From Trichoderma breve (lineage: Eukaryota > Ascomycota > Sordariomycetes > Hypocreales > Hypocreaceae): a DNA stretch of 64,000 bases. Under the pieces are notes generated by a model that ran no database searches, was not told where the DNA came from, and saw only the letters and a list, made by a program, of their open reading frames with translations. The stretch covers positions 2,480,001-2,544,000 of the forward strand of contig NC_079237.1 of NCBI RefSeq assembly GCF_028502605.1, given 5' to 3'. A program made the position numbers and the translations under genes. Shown here one piece after another: positions 1 to 11,545 of the stretch (positions within the stretch are counted from its first letter, which is position 1; each line of letters opens with the position of its first letter).

Positions 1-2548
1 GGACGAGGGCTGCGCTGACGCAAAGTTGGAAGGGGTTGTGACGCCTGGCACCCCGTCGTATATCTCGCTTTATTAGTCGGGGATCCTTGATTGGGCTGAA
101 GAGCTGGAGTGCAATGGGCGGGGACCTTTTGTAACGCTGTTTGTAATTGGTGCCAGCCCTGTGCGCGGCCCCCAAAGATTAACGTTGGCCGGCAAAAGAG
201 TCATCCTAGCAGCACAAGACAGGGCTAGGCGTTAGTCTAGCAACTGGAGGGAAATAGTAGTAGTCGCAAGTCGAAACTGTATGGGTTGTGGATTCTGGCG
301 GTGTTGCTTGTCAACTGCAGAGACTCAGCTCAGCGGAGAGGCAGGATGCGAGGCTGACAATGAAAATGATGGAGGAGTGAAGTTAAGAAAGAATTTGAAG
401 GAAGCTTTGCGAGAAGTCTGTGCACACACCAGTTGGTACCTTACTCATAACGTGACCTGCAGTATGGCAGTTGCTGGGAAGGAGCAACTTGACGTTAGTA
501 CTAAACTGCCCTGCTCGGTATCGAAGCGACTCTAGACTTGGAACTCACATCAACGTTAAGTCACCTATAAATAGCGTCCAGGGCTTTTCATGGGCAGAGC
601 TACAGCGGCCCTAGCACACAATTGGCCACAATTCACGCCTCACAATCGCCAAGATTGCTCTAATTCTCGGGCAGTCAAGTCTCGTCAAGTCTCGGACTCG
701 TATCAATCCTTAAGCACATGCAGGTGGCGTCTGTGTCTAAACCGCCATCATGCAAGACAAGAGAGGGTGAACATGTGCACAAGAATAAGGCACCGAAGCC
801 GAAAGGGACAAACCGAAGCCGAAGAGGGCAAAAAGGCACAGCGAGCCAGTATCCAAGAGTGTTAGCCACTATGTCCTAATCGAATGCCCCTTCTTTTTTT
901 CCTTCTTTTTGACATGGGACTCCTTCGCTTCAACCCAAAGCTGCGGCTGAAGCCACTATGCGGCGAAGGACTGTTAGAACATGTATCCCGCTCTCCGTAG
1001 TCGGTACGTAGGTCGTCTTTTTAACATTGGCCAGCAGGGTATTTTGCCCCACCAGACAAACCTGCAATATTACGATTGGCTTATATCGAGTGCTAACCTT
1101 TATCTCTAACCTTGTTTGACTTGAATCATGCCGCATTTCGGTCTAGTGCCGCTTCGTTTGATGCCTTGATGTTACTTGCACTAACTGCAGCCCTGGGAAA
1201 TACCTCTAGCCGGGACTATGTGTTCTGGCGTTTACTCATAATATGGCTCTTTTGCAAACAAATAACCCGACGTCTTCTTCGGAGTCATTATCACGCCCGT
1301 TAGATTGCGTACTAGAACTGCTGTTAAACTACTACCTAGTAACTATGTAGATGCCTTAGGGCAATAGTAGCACCAGGCAGCAAGTGGTACCTAGGTGCAT
1401 GTACATGCATATACTCATAACGGCACTGGGGGTGGCAACGAGAAAACAAGCAATGAAATGATGCTTCACACCGGCATTCCCCCTGCTGACGATCCCCTGC
1501 CCAGGAGGAGTAACCTCCCCGTTGCCTCACCCTCAGTGCCGGGTTCCAGATGCAGTTCTCACGCTACTTGTACATGCTGGAACATACAAGAACAGACACA
1601 TAAAATATACCGAGGAGACTCGTACGAGAACCAGCACTAACACTAACAGCTAGCCCTGTTCTAGCATTCTTCTTGCGCTCAAACTCACGGGCCTTTCCCG
1701 CCCCCGGGTGACCCTCGCCTGTGATCCTTCGGTGCATCGGCCGTGTGAATTCTGGATTCCAAAACAGCATCAACAGACTAGTACTGCTACGTCACCGTTG
1801 TTACCTGTACGCCCTCTCCCTCCAAGACCTCGCATCCTCCGTATCGGTCCATGAGTCTATCCATCCATCCATCCATCCATCCATCCCTTCTCTCTAGCAT
1901 CGGCTCCGTTCTCCGTCCACACACGATGCCGCGCACGCTGATTCCGTGCCACTACCAGCTCGGACCCTGGAATCCTCGCAGTGGAGTCTGAAAAGGGCGT
2001 ACCGCAGATCCCTTGGCGTGAATGCTCTAAACTGGTCCCCTGTCCGTACAGGTAAGCAGGCGGATGGCCCGTTTAGCTCCTGAATCACGGCTGTCGCTGC
2101 TCGATGACCGACGGGTGCTGGGGCTAGAGCTGGGGCTATTCTGGCATTTGGGTCGTTCTGGTTCTTGGGGCTCTGCCTGGGTCGGTTTCACGGCTCATGC
2201 TTTGGTTTTACCTCGCTGTTTGACTTATAAGCCTTGGGTGATTCCCACTATCCACTGCGTCTCTTCTGTAATCGATTCTTACCAAGGACTATCTTTATCA
2301 CGCCGTGTATTATTTCTCCTACAGCTATTTGAGCATGAGACATTCTGCTCGCTCTAATGATATATCATCCCAATTAGCATGTGCTTTATTTTGAACACAC
2401 CTGTCAATTGACACGACTCAACATTCCACGTTGGACCAGACGGCGCCCGCAAAAACACTTATACACTCTCCGTAACTTGGGTTAAAATCTCAAGCGGTTG
2501 ATCGAAACATTCCATTTTGGCCTCAGGCTAGAGTCTTGTCCTGTTACT
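1..2548. other. Left-edge stretch without a recognised gene
   Basis: No reading frame here resembles a known protein; the longest are under 100 codons on either strand and show no conserved motif. A short tetranucleotide run sits at 1861-1886. The last few hundred bases are likely promoter and 5' leader of the bZIP-like gene that starts at 2549. The far left may be the flank of a gene outside the window, but nothing in the sequence proves it. Confidence 0.5.
1861..1886. repeat. (CCAT)n microsatellite
   Basis: Six and a half perfect copies of the tetranucleotide CCAT, read directly. It is non-coding and likely length-variable between strains. Confidence 0.9.
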
Positions 2549-3167
2549 ATGCCTGCAACACAACGATCCAGAAGTCTCTCTCAAAGTCCTGAGCCTTCAT
2601 CACATAAGAGCAGCAGTTGCTCTACACCACAAAAAAAGAGTAAAGCAAGCGCAAAGGACGCCGAGTGGTCTGAGGTAACAGACCCAGAAGAGAGGAGGAG
2701 AATACAGAATCGCATCGCACAACGCAAGTTTCGTATGTCTCTCCAACTACATCCTAACTATGCTAAACACCAGCTTGCTAACTACATATAAAGGTGGCAA
2801 AGTCAAGGAACAAAAAGAGAGAGCAGAGCGTGAAGCAAAAGACAAAGAACATGCCGGCAACAGCTACCGCATTCCCGAGCCAGATGACGTGGATACAGAG
2901 CCAGAGCCATCAGGTCTGCCATGGGGCAGCGTGAGCCTGAGCCATATCGTCTCTCGAGGACATGAGGCCGAAAGCCGCAAGAGCAGCGGGCAGGGAACAC
3001 ACTTAGAAGACAGCTTTGTCGCTAGAAATTATTCCTCGTCTTTCAGCTCTGACGTGCGCCAGACGGCCAGCTATAGCAGCGGCGGAGCCAACGATGGCTA
3101 CGTGGACGAGAATACCTACGTCTATGATGGGCCAACTTTTGGTCACCCTTATCCCATGTTTTCATGA
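2549..3167 (+). CDS. Short bZIP-type DNA-binding protein (AP-1-like basic region)
   Basis: Two exons, 2549-2732 and 2794-3167, encode 185 aa. The 61-nt intron has a GTATGT donor and a GCTAAC branch site, and the split Arg codon reforms in frame. The N-terminus is Ser/Pro/Lys rich. A basic region follows at about residues 47-72 (RRRIQNRIAQRKFRGKVKEQ), matching the N-x-x-A-x-R-K/R signature of fungal AP-1-like bZIP factors. The segment that should hold the leucine zipper is instead charged (KERAEREAKDKEH) and has no heptad leucines. The rest is Ser-rich with an acidic PEPDDVDTEPEP stretch. Family assignment rests on the basic region. The role is probably nuclear transcription regulation, but targets cannot be read from sequence. 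The start is the ATG that opens the conserved SRS-rich leader, downstream of a weaker in-frame ATG at 2498. Confidence 0.75.
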
Positions 3168-4700
3168 AGACACATGAACATATTCTTTTATATACTTTCC
3201 TTCTTCCTTTTCTTCCTGTTCTCAATATTCTTTTACCTTCTTCTGTTAATTTTTTTCTTCTGTTGGACAAGCCTCACTTCTACAATTACCGGATTTTTCG
3301 TTGAGATCCAGTGTCTTTTTACTATCTGTGTTGTCTTAAGGCGCGGGCGCATATACGGGAAAGCATAAAGACGTTGATGAACACTACACCTCTTCTCATT
3401 GATGACGATTAAGATATACAGCAGCGTTCATGGAGTTGATCATTGCACGTACATAGCTTTAAATAAACAAACTGGAACTCATGTTGTGCTGGCATACAAA
3501 GTTAAATATGAGTGATTCCTTGCCCTAAGTGTAGCTGCTGTGCATGGAAGCTAAGGGAAACCGGCAGCCCCCTTGCATTACGTTTAATGTTAAAAATCGA
3601 CAGTTACACAAATGTGTGTTGGTTGCGGTTTGCGACGGCAGATGGTGCAGGGGCCTCTATTTTGTGGCTCTTGATCTAGATTTGTGGGAGTGGACAGGCC
3701 GATCATCTCGGGGGTTCAAGCCTCGCGCCAGGCGGGCTGCATGAAGGATCCGGCACACAACTTGCTGCATAATTAGGTTACATGCTATGCTGCGCACAAA
3801 TGGCTTGAGAGCCCACTCCAGCATTTTGTAACTATTTCCTAGCAAAGTGCTCGAATTGTTGTGGCAGTGATTTCCGTTTGCATGTAGGAGTGTCGGTGGA
3901 GCGAGTAAGGCGGATGATCCTCAGCTAGGCTCTTTAGAATAGAATCCGTAGCTAACCAAAGAGAAGCAACGGCTCTTCTCCTTTCTCTTAGCTTCGTACA
4001 TTCCACTTATATTAGAAGCGGATGTTCAATGCTTGCAACGACATGATGCAGATTGTAGTAGACTTCAAATTACTTTTTCGTTTACATGATGAGTCGAGAT
4101 TCAACACTTTGCCTCGGTGCTGTCATGCATATCTGTCTAACAAGTTCGCCTTCTTGTAAGCTGCCTCAAATACATTAGTACCAATTACCATACAACAACA
4201 CCTTATATAGTAGCCTACTGCCTACTAATGTATCAATACTGCTTACTGCCTTATTCATTCATCTCACTTTCACCTTCGTTGTCATGACGCATCAATTCTC
4301 AAATCTCCCGCTCGTTAATCAGGTACAAAACTCCTCTCTGGAGTATTTTGTATCGTTCCTGATCTCGCGCTACTCTGGCAGGTACCACAGCTTCTCACCC
4401 CACCTTCCTTCAGCCCGGCAATCGCTTCCCGTTTGCACTGCGTACCTGCCTTACGCTTAGTGTGGGGTACTCTTCACCGCCCGGCAGAAAGCCCATATTT
4501 TTTTTTAATTTTGGTGCAGCAGCTCTTTCTAGCTGCAGATCGCAGATCGCCTACAGCTTTCCACCAAGATTTCTCAAACTTCAACTTGGTACGCGCAATC
4601 TCAACTACGCACGACTGAGTCTCTGAATACACAGAAATCCGATCACTCTAACTTGTTCAACTTATTTTGTCTTGATTACTTTCCTATTCTGCAAGTCATC
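3168..4700. other. Intergenic stretch without a recognised gene
   Basis: It begins with the T-rich 3' region of the bZIP-like gene and ends with the pyrimidine-rich promoter and leader of the lysine-rich gene at 4701. A tRNA T-arm-like string near 3710-3735 does not fold into a full tRNA. Nothing else is supported. Confidence 0.5.
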
Positions 4701-5800
4701 ATGGGCAATTCTGCAACCGACGGAAAGGCGGATGCCGATCGAGGTAGGTTTTCCGTCGCTCTCTCTCTCTCTCTCTCTCTTTTTTTTTTCTTTTTTTGAA
4801 AGGCAGTCATATATTTGTGCTTCAATGTGTCCGCATTGCCTATGGCCTTAACAAGTCTTTCAAAGCTCATCGTAATGTTTCTTAGCTGCTCGCAAGGCCC
4901 AAAAGAAGGCTCGCAAAGCCGAGCGCAAGGTCAATGAACAATTGGCCAAAGAAGCTTCTGATGATGCCAAGAACCCCATCTCAGGCAAGGAGGAGAAGCA
5001 GGAGAGTGACAAGAAGAAGAGTGACAAGCTTCTGGAGAAGCAGCTTTTGGAGGTTGAGAAAAAGCTTCTCCAGAATTTGGCAGAGTCCAAGCAGCTTGAA
5101 GCCGAGGCCAAGCAGCTGCTCCAGCAGGCGGAAGACGCCGACAAGCTGGCCAAGCGCGTGGCAAAGGCTCTCAAGGTACGAAGTTTCCATTCTAGTGCAT
5201 ATATGGCTCTGCGCCTGTTATTGACTTTGCTTGTAGAAAACTACCGAGGATGGTGACAGCCAATTGCCTGCCAACCTCACGCGTGGCGACGATGCCGATT
5301 CTTCAGGCGACAAGGACGCCGATGCCGTCGTGAAAGACACTGCTAAATCTACCACGGCTACCGAGAAGGAGAACAGCGGCGAGAAGAAGAAGAAGAAAGA
5401 TAAGAAGAAGAAGTCCAAGTCCAAGTCTGAGGAGGGCAACGCCGTCGAAGAGAAAACAACCAGCGCCAAGACCAAAGCTGATGGAAAGCGAAAGCGCGAA
5501 GACGATAACGCTGAGCAACCAGCCAGCAAGAAAGAGAAGAAAGCCAAGGGAGGAGAGAAGGTTGCGCAGGCGACGACCGAGCAGGTCAAGATTCAAGGCC
5601 TCGAGGGAGGAGCAGCTCGACAGGATAAGTTCCTTAGACTGCTCGGAGGTAAGAAAGCTGGTGCCAATGCCACCAAGCCAGGCAGCATGGCTTCCAACCC
5701 GAGCAAATCGGTCCGCGCCGAGGCAGCCATCCAGCAGCAGTTCGAGGCTGGCATGATGCTCAAGGAAAGTGGCCACAAGCGCCGCGGCTTGGGTGCGTAG
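4701..5800 (+). CDS. Lysine-rich protein with C-terminal SMAP (small acidic protein-like) domain
   Basis: Three exons, 4701-4743, 4886-5175 and 5237-5800, give 298 aa. Intron phases agree and acceptors are TTAG and TGTAG. The N-terminal half is strongly helical and charged, with a probable coiled coil over about residues 55-105 (repeated KQLLEVEKKLLQNL and KQLEAEAKQLL patterns). The middle is Lys/Glu rich with KKKKKDKKKKSKSK-like nuclear-signal clusters. The C-terminus (QDKFLRLLGG, then AAIQQQFEAGMMLKESG and an RRGLGA end) matches the SMAP-type domain of small eukaryotic nuclear proteins. Function is unknown; a nuclear or nucleolar location is inferred from the basic clusters. The first coding exon is only 43 nt, and intron 1 starts with a CT-repeat tract and a T run. 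Confidence 0.8.
4759..4780. repeat. (CT)n tract in an intron
   Basis: Eleven CT units followed by a run of T, inside the first intron of the SMAP-domain gene, read directly. It is likely length-variable. Confidence 0.85.
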
Positions 5801-6343
5801 GGCTGCCACATCCTCTGAGCGACGATGCCTTGGCAAACCCGTCACTTGTACTATACTGCATACAGCATTGTCGTTTCGCATTGCATGTCAAGTTTGCATC
5901 TGTTCATCGCGTTGATTTGACGGATGAAGGCTATAAGGCGTTAGATAGGACTCGCAGGAGATACCATATGGAATGATTTGTTTCTTGTTCTCTGTTCTCT
6001 CCTCTCATAAAATCCCCAAGTACTAGATTTACAATGCCCATGCGCCGTAAACCCCCATGATACCAACTCTAGGATCATGTCGCAAATAAGGCAAGATACG
6101 CAAATGAAATGACAATGTAACAATAGTGGCGGCAGCAGTAGCAAGACACTAGACGGCACTCACAGGCCGTCATTTTTCCTCACACTCTCGCCTCCCACGC
6201 CCGCGCTCGCTCCTCTTTCTATAATGTCAAGGTCTCTGCCACTTTCTCGCAGGCCTTCAACCCTTTTTCTTTTTTTTTTTTTGTTCTTTTCGCTTTGTTT
6301 CGTTCGATTTTGTCAGGTAGGTAATGGATTCAAGGCATTCGGA
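5801..6343. other. Convergent 3' intergenic region
   Basis: This lies between the 3' ends of the SMAP-domain gene and the small ER-protein gene. It is presumably 3' untranslated sequence of both. No gene is seen. Confidence 0.5.
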
Positions 6344-6672
6344 CTAGATGCCAAAGAAGCGCGAGAGGAGCTCAAAGACGAGTCCACCAAAGACGACAAA
6401 TCCAAGCACGGCTGTGTCACGCAAGTTAGCGCAAGTTTAGGATTAGCAGTTCGAATTGGACGTACCGAGCCAGAAGATGGAGATGGGCGACTTGGGAGTC
6501 TCCTTGGTGCGCTTCTTGAGCTGGTCCTCCGACTTGCCCATCTTATTCTCCTGGTCTTTGGCGAACTTGGCGTTGCGCCGGCGCTGCTCGAGGGTTTGGG
6601 CCTGTAGGTTCGGGATTGTTAGACATGTTTTTTTGTTTTCTATATGAATTGCGAAGGATAGATGCTTACCAT
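6344..6672 (-). CDS. ysy6: RAMP4/SERP1-type stress-associated ER membrane protein (Ysy6-like)
   Basis: Three exons on the minus strand: 6670-6672 (the ATG alone), 6466-6601 and 6344-6411, giving 68 aa. The start MAQTLEQRRRNAKFAK, the KSPISIFWLG turn and a single C-terminal transmembrane helix (about residues 46-66, VLGFVVFGGLVFELLSRFFG) are the hallmarks of the RAMP4/SERP1/Ysy6 family. These are tail-anchored proteins that associate with the Sec61 translocon and protect nascent membrane proteins during ER stress. The length is normal for the family. The start codon is separated from the rest of the protein by an intron of 68 nt (donor GTAAGC, acceptor CTACAG), so the gene is easily missed by ORF callers. 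Confidence 0.92.
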
Positions 6673-7579
6673 TGTGATTTATGAGTTTGTTGAGAGAAAT
6701 TGGTTAAAGTGTAACGTAGCTGGAGAGATTGCGCCCAGCACGGGTGATGCGACTTCTTATACCAGAAGCTTTAATTAGACGGGGGCGAATTATTTCGGAT
6801 GTCGTGTCAAATCCGAAGAGTGTTCGTTAGGATTAGGACAGATTTATCTTCTTTGCAAGGAACCGCGAAACAAGTCAATTGTACGAAGGAGTGAAAAGGG
6901 CGATAGAGAAATCGAAAGGAATGGAATAGGAAGAAGTAAATGGCCAGCAAGATTGATTTCAGGGATCCGGGACAAGGACATGTGTCGTCAAGGGAAAATA
7001 GCCGCGGCGCTATCTAATCGATGAGGAGGTTCCGGATACGAGCTCGTGCCGGTTACGGGGAGCGGCGGGAGAGGTAGTCAGTACATGTACCTTTGTGTAG
7101 CCTGCGGTGTGTCTCGGGAGCTGCCTGTACGAGTATGAGTACAGGTGCTTTAGTGCATGTGGCGTGTATCGGGCCTAAAGACGGTCCAGCCCAGGTGTCC
7201 CTTTGCGGGGTGCGACATGCTGGACAATAGCGCATTTGTTCCAGGCCGTTTTAGCGGGCAGCAGCGCCAGACAGAGGGCGTATGAGTACTTGACAGGTAC
7301 CGTCCGCTTGCACCGCCACAGGGTGCATGATCGATGTACTCTCTGTCCATCTGCATGGTTCGGATCTGGCAACAGAATTTAGCGCCTCTTTAGCAGGCCC
7401 GTGATGCTAAAAACTGCACTACACTTTTCGGCCCTATGATGACAGAGCCCGAGAACTGGAGCTTTTCCATCGGCGAACATGCGCTCCAGCGCCCAATGAC
7501 CGGCAAAAGCACGCATTGAGACACGTGCATCTCCCTGAGACGAACTTCTCGCGATTCCGGATTTTCGAAAGCCGAAACG
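6673..7579. other. Divergent promoter region
   Basis: This lies between two divergently transcribed small genes (the RAMP4-type gene to the left, the mitochondrial protein gene to the right). Both promoters must lie here. Overlapping open frames at about 7150-7913 show no conserved motif and are treated as noise. Confidence 0.5.
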
Positions 7580-8056
7580 ATGAATCCGGCTCTGGGGCTG
7601 GGCGTCTTGCGCCGGAGAGCAGCTGTTGTTGGTCTTTTGCCGGGTGGTGGTGCGATGCGACAGGCGAGGAGCTATGCGACGAAGCAGCCGAGCCCAGTGG
7701 TGAGCAGCCTCTCTCTCTCCCCTCCTCAATATCATTCATTTTATTTTGGTACTGATTTGCGGCGTGTACAACAATTAGGCGCAGTTCTACAAGACGTTTA
7801 CCCGCCCGATAGGCAAGGTCCTCGTCCTCGCCGTCTTCACATACCAGGTCGCATACTGGACCTGGACGAAACTCGAAGCTGATGAGCATCGCGCGGAGGC
7901 GGACGGTGAGCAATAATGAGCCCTTATGTCACCGGATTCTCCCGTGGGAAGCCGATGCTGACGGGAATGTGTGTTGTTGTAGCGACGATTGCAGCGCTGG
8001 AAAGCACTGTGAATGAATACAAAAAGACAAAAGATGGGAAGAAGGATATGCCGTGA
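7580..8056 (+). CDS. Small mitochondrial single-span membrane protein, unknown function
   Basis: Three exons, 7580-7699, 7779-7905 and 7983-8056, give 106 aa, with both introns starting GTGAGC. The first 30-35 residues form a typical mitochondrial targeting sequence: no acidic residues, several arginines, and an RQARSYATKQ stretch like a presequence cleavage site. A hydrophobic segment follows at about residues 53-69 (GKVLVLAVFTYQVAYW), then a charged helical tail (EADEHRAEADATIAALESTV) that may form a coiled coil, ending KDGKKDMP. The layout suggests an inner-membrane protein with one transmembrane helix. I do not recognise the family firmly; small respiratory-complex or ATP-synthase accessory subunits share this plan. 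Confidence 0.75.
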
Positions 8057-8551
8057 AAGGAAAGATACTGAAATGGCATTGAAAATTGGAAAGGCATTGA
8101 AACTCTATGCGAGGAGGTGATACGGATACGGCATGAGGAATAACATATCCAAAGCCATCACGATACAGACGACGGACATATCCATAAATCGAGGTCAAAT
8201 CATAAGACCGCTGTAATAACACCATTGTCAACAATTATAGGCTCTCAGCTCTTATTGATGCATGCATTTGCCTGTATTCCATTCTCTATACTCTTGATAT
8301 TGCCAATCATCACAGGCGTGATTCAAATCGCCAGCCAATCTCCAGGCTTCTATTCAAAAAGAGCCGCTGGCCTTCCAGGGGGTCAGCCTCACCATAAAAC
8401 AACCTTGGTCAAATTATATGTCGCCCGTAAAACGCCATGCTCCTCTTTCTTCTCAAAATAGTGAACCAACCCTTCAAATCCTGTCAACGCTAACCATGAA
8501 CGCCTTGCATGCGGGATAAATACCACTTTGCTCTTCTTTCCACCCCTCTTA
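8057..8551. other. Convergent 3' intergenic region
   Basis: This lies between the 3' end of the small mitochondrial gene and the 3' end of the minus-strand mid1 gene. Nothing else is recognisable. Confidence 0.5.
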
Positions 8552-10530
8552 TCATATCAAAAGACCCGAACCGAGACCGAGAGCCGCAACAAGGAGCACT
8601 AGGCTAGGCTTGATCACTCCCGATGCGCTGACTTGAGTTCTCGGCTCTCCTGGGTAATTGCAAGTAACCGCTCCGCCGTTAGGGTCTCGTAGCCCGTAGC
8701 TCACATTGAATCCAAGCTTGCCAGCCTCGGGACACCCAAAGCCAATCGCTGCTGGGCATCCCTGGACAACCCCATAGCAGAGATCCGCGCAAGGCAAGAT
8801 TTCCTTGTAGGGACCCGGCGCAATCACCTCGTCTATGAAGGTGGTTCGGGATGTATTGAAAGCCGGCGTCTTCATAAGCTCTTGTCTCAGCGCATCCGGG
8901 AGGAAAGTGCCATTGGGGAAGGACTGGGCGACATTTCGTGGAATGGTGTAGTTGTTCTGCTTTGTGAAATCCTCACAACGGGGGATGGCGACGGCGCAGA
9001 GCCATTGTTTGTAAGCCACTGTACAGTTGTTGCAGTTGACCGCTAATGAATATCGCTGCGTAGACGGCGCTTCGCACGGAATTTGCATCATCACGTTTTG
9101 AAAGTTGGCATACATCTGCTTGGCATACGCGTCGTAGAGATTCCCCAGCTCCGTGTTGTTAAACTTGTTGTTCCCAGGGGCTGCCCACTGCACGTCGTCG
9201 CAAAAGTCCAGATCGGTGATGAGATTGCAGTTTGTTCCTATTCCAGTTTGTTAGCACAGAGTTCATTTGCACCTGTCTTCAACTCCCAGAATGTGAAAAG
9301 TAAAGTCGTACCTGCTGAGGTCTGGAAGTCGGTGGGTGGAAAGACGGTGCCTCCACCTCCAATCACCCCTGTGTTTTGTCTCTTGGAATTGGTTGTTGCA
9401 TGCACAAGCTTGACTAAGATTCCAGAGTATGACGAACTGGAGTTGAGTCCTTCAAAGTAGTATTGTTGTCTTGGCCAGCCACCCGGGCCCTTGTCGGTCA
9501 TCTTGGTTCGGACCAATTCATTGTTATTCATTTGTCCATTATCCAGTCTTTTCGAAGCAATTTGAGCAACATTATTCATCCCACAAACCGAACGCGTTAG
9601 CCCGTCTAAAATCGGTGCCTTACTGCCCTGGACATAAAGTTCGTACTGCGGACCGGCGTTCATGATGGACTGAATCTGGCTTGTATTGCTTGTCAAAGCC
9701 GCTGTCTGGAGCAGGGCAGATTTGGCGTCACTGTCCATCCATAACAGTTGGCCATCCTTCGAGTTGTATTGGTAGTAGTAGGCATCAATCGATGCCGCAA
9801 TCTCAAAATTGTATATGCCTTGGAAATCTTTAGTGACATTCGGGGCTGAAACGGTGACGTATACGTCTCCTGTTGCGTTTAAGCTGTACATGACAGCCCC
9901 TTCTACAAATGCCTTTGACTGGACGCCGGCCGCAGGTTTCGTCACGTCGGGGCATCCATCTTTGCTTGAAGTAGAGATGAAAAAACGGAGCTGCGGGGGT
10001 GTAGATGATGCGTCCGAAGATGTGCTGTGTGGCTGAAGGCAGGTGTTTGCAGATAGGTAGAGAGTTCTTGTAGGATCACTGCCTTGGTCGTCATTTGGCG
10101 TATTATTATCATCATCGGCACGCCTCTCCAAGTCTTGATCATCCCTTTTCAGCTCTTGTTTGGAGTTGGAAGAGCCCGAGTTTCCATTGCCACTGAAGAT
10201 GACGCTCTTCTGCACCACATAACAGGCAGAGGCACCAGGCTCAAGATTCAATGGGATCGGGATGTTGTTTTGTAGAGGGGTCGAATCAACGGGGGCTCGA
10301 CCGACTATTCCGCGATCAAACAAGGCAAAATCGGGTTCGTAAAAGGAATGCGATTCAGCATCCAGCCGCAGAGACTCTGCCGGGGCCGTCAAGTCGGACA
10401 GAGGAGGCGCTGCAAGCTCCAGAGCGAGCGCCGCGGTGGGTGCGAAGAGAAGAATGTAGAGCATCAAAACAACCAGCAGCCCCGCGAGAGAGGCCGCAAG
10501 TCGCGATTGCAATGGGGTCAATAGCATCAC
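8552..10530 (-). CDS. mid1: Mid1 stretch-activated calcium channel subunit
   Basis: Two exons, 9312-10530 and 8552-9237, give 634 aa across a 74-nt intron (GTACGA donor, AATAG acceptor). The join produces the family-typical stretch GTNCNLITDLDFCDDVQW. Mid1 is the fungal regulatory partner of the Cch1 calcium channel, at the plasma membrane and ER, needed for calcium uptake during mating, cell-wall stress and ER stress. The N-terminus has a hydrophobic signal segment (about residues 10-36). The long ectodomain has many Asn glycosylation sequons, and the C-terminal third has many cysteines (residues about 410-600), typical of the family. The last 22 residues are hydrophobic (LVLLVAALGLGSGLLI), resembling a membrane or GPI anchor signal. 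Length fits filamentous-fungal Mid1 proteins. Confidence 0.93.
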
Positions 10531-11545
10531 AGGCGCATGCCGTGCGGGCTTCCGTTATCTTGGGTTGTCGCTTGCGAGAAGGTCGTCTAGTAATGCGGCA
10601 TGTTCTTTTTTCTAATTGTGATATGTCGATCTCCAGGAGACATGTGATATCATGGTGGATCTCTGCAATGTTTCAAGAAGAAGAAAAGAAGAAAAAGAGA
10701 AAGAAAAAGAAAAGAAAGAAAGAACCTCCTTCTCCAGCCGTCAGCTGGCGTTGTCGGCTTCGCTTCCGCTTCAATGGTTTGTCAGATCGTCGTTTCACGA
10801 TAATACGGAGTACCAGATGCCGGTTATCAGGCGGGTGGCAGTTATCGAAGCGCGCAGGGGCCGCACTCAGGGAGAGGCGCAGCTCACCCGCACAGCCACG
10901 TAATCCGCAATCCAGCAGTTGGTACCTCGTATCCCGGACATTTCTGCACCATCGATACAGAGACAGAGAGACAGAGACAGAGGGCACACCGAATGCGCAT
11001 GCGCACGTGCAAAAAGGCAAAAAATTGAGTGCTGTCTTTCAGCTTAAAGCACTGAAGAATAAACCAGTGGCTTGCAGTAAATAAATGCTCCAGATAACCT
11101 AATTATCAGTACGATGCGGTAGCGTCCTGGGTGGTCAAATGGTGGCGTCATTGGCTGCGCCGAAGAGCTTATGCTCCTACATTTCAGCTTGAGTTGGTCT
11201 CCAGCTCGCCGCAAAGCGTCTTTCCCAATGTCACATGTGCATTCTCTCTTCAAACTGATACTCGATTGCGCCCTACAGCCTCCAATTCATGACACCTTCT
11301 AAGACAAACATGCGTTATCGAAATCCTGATTCCCAAGCTCTTGGTTCCTCAGATAACCCTAATCCTTCTCCGGAAATCCAACATGTGCCGGCGATTCCGT
11401 GATACCCCATTTTATTCCCAATAATCGGTTGTTTCAATCTGGCCCGTCCTCCATCTTTGGGGTCTACAGCACCTGGTCCGGGACTTGGCGAGCAAGTGGT
11501 TGATCTTTGCGACCAAGTGGAAGTAGCTGCTCAAGCTAGCATAAT
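10531..11545. other. Intergenic region with purine-rich tract
   Basis: It contains the mid1 promoter at the left and the 3' region of the Yop1 gene at the right. A purine tract lies at 10676-10722 and imperfect AGAGAC repeats near 10958-10982. A 277-codon frame spanning 10251-11084 on the plus strand is low complexity and partly antisense to mid1; it is not considered coding. Confidence 0.5.
10676..10722. repeat. Polypurine (A/G) tract
   Basis: An almost pure A/G stretch about 150 bases upstream of the mid1 start. It is low complexity and read directly; such tracts can exclude nucleosomes, which is inference here. Confidence 0.8.

Noticed and set aside
3690..3760. tRNA-like T-arm (GGTTCAAGCC context)
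   Set aside because: The flanking bases do not form a proper five-pair T stem with the expected loop, and no acceptor, D or anticodon arms can be matched upstream.
10251..11084. 277-codon plus-strand frame
   Set aside because: Partly antisense to mid1 and low complexity (long Lys/Glu run from the purine tract); no conserved motif.
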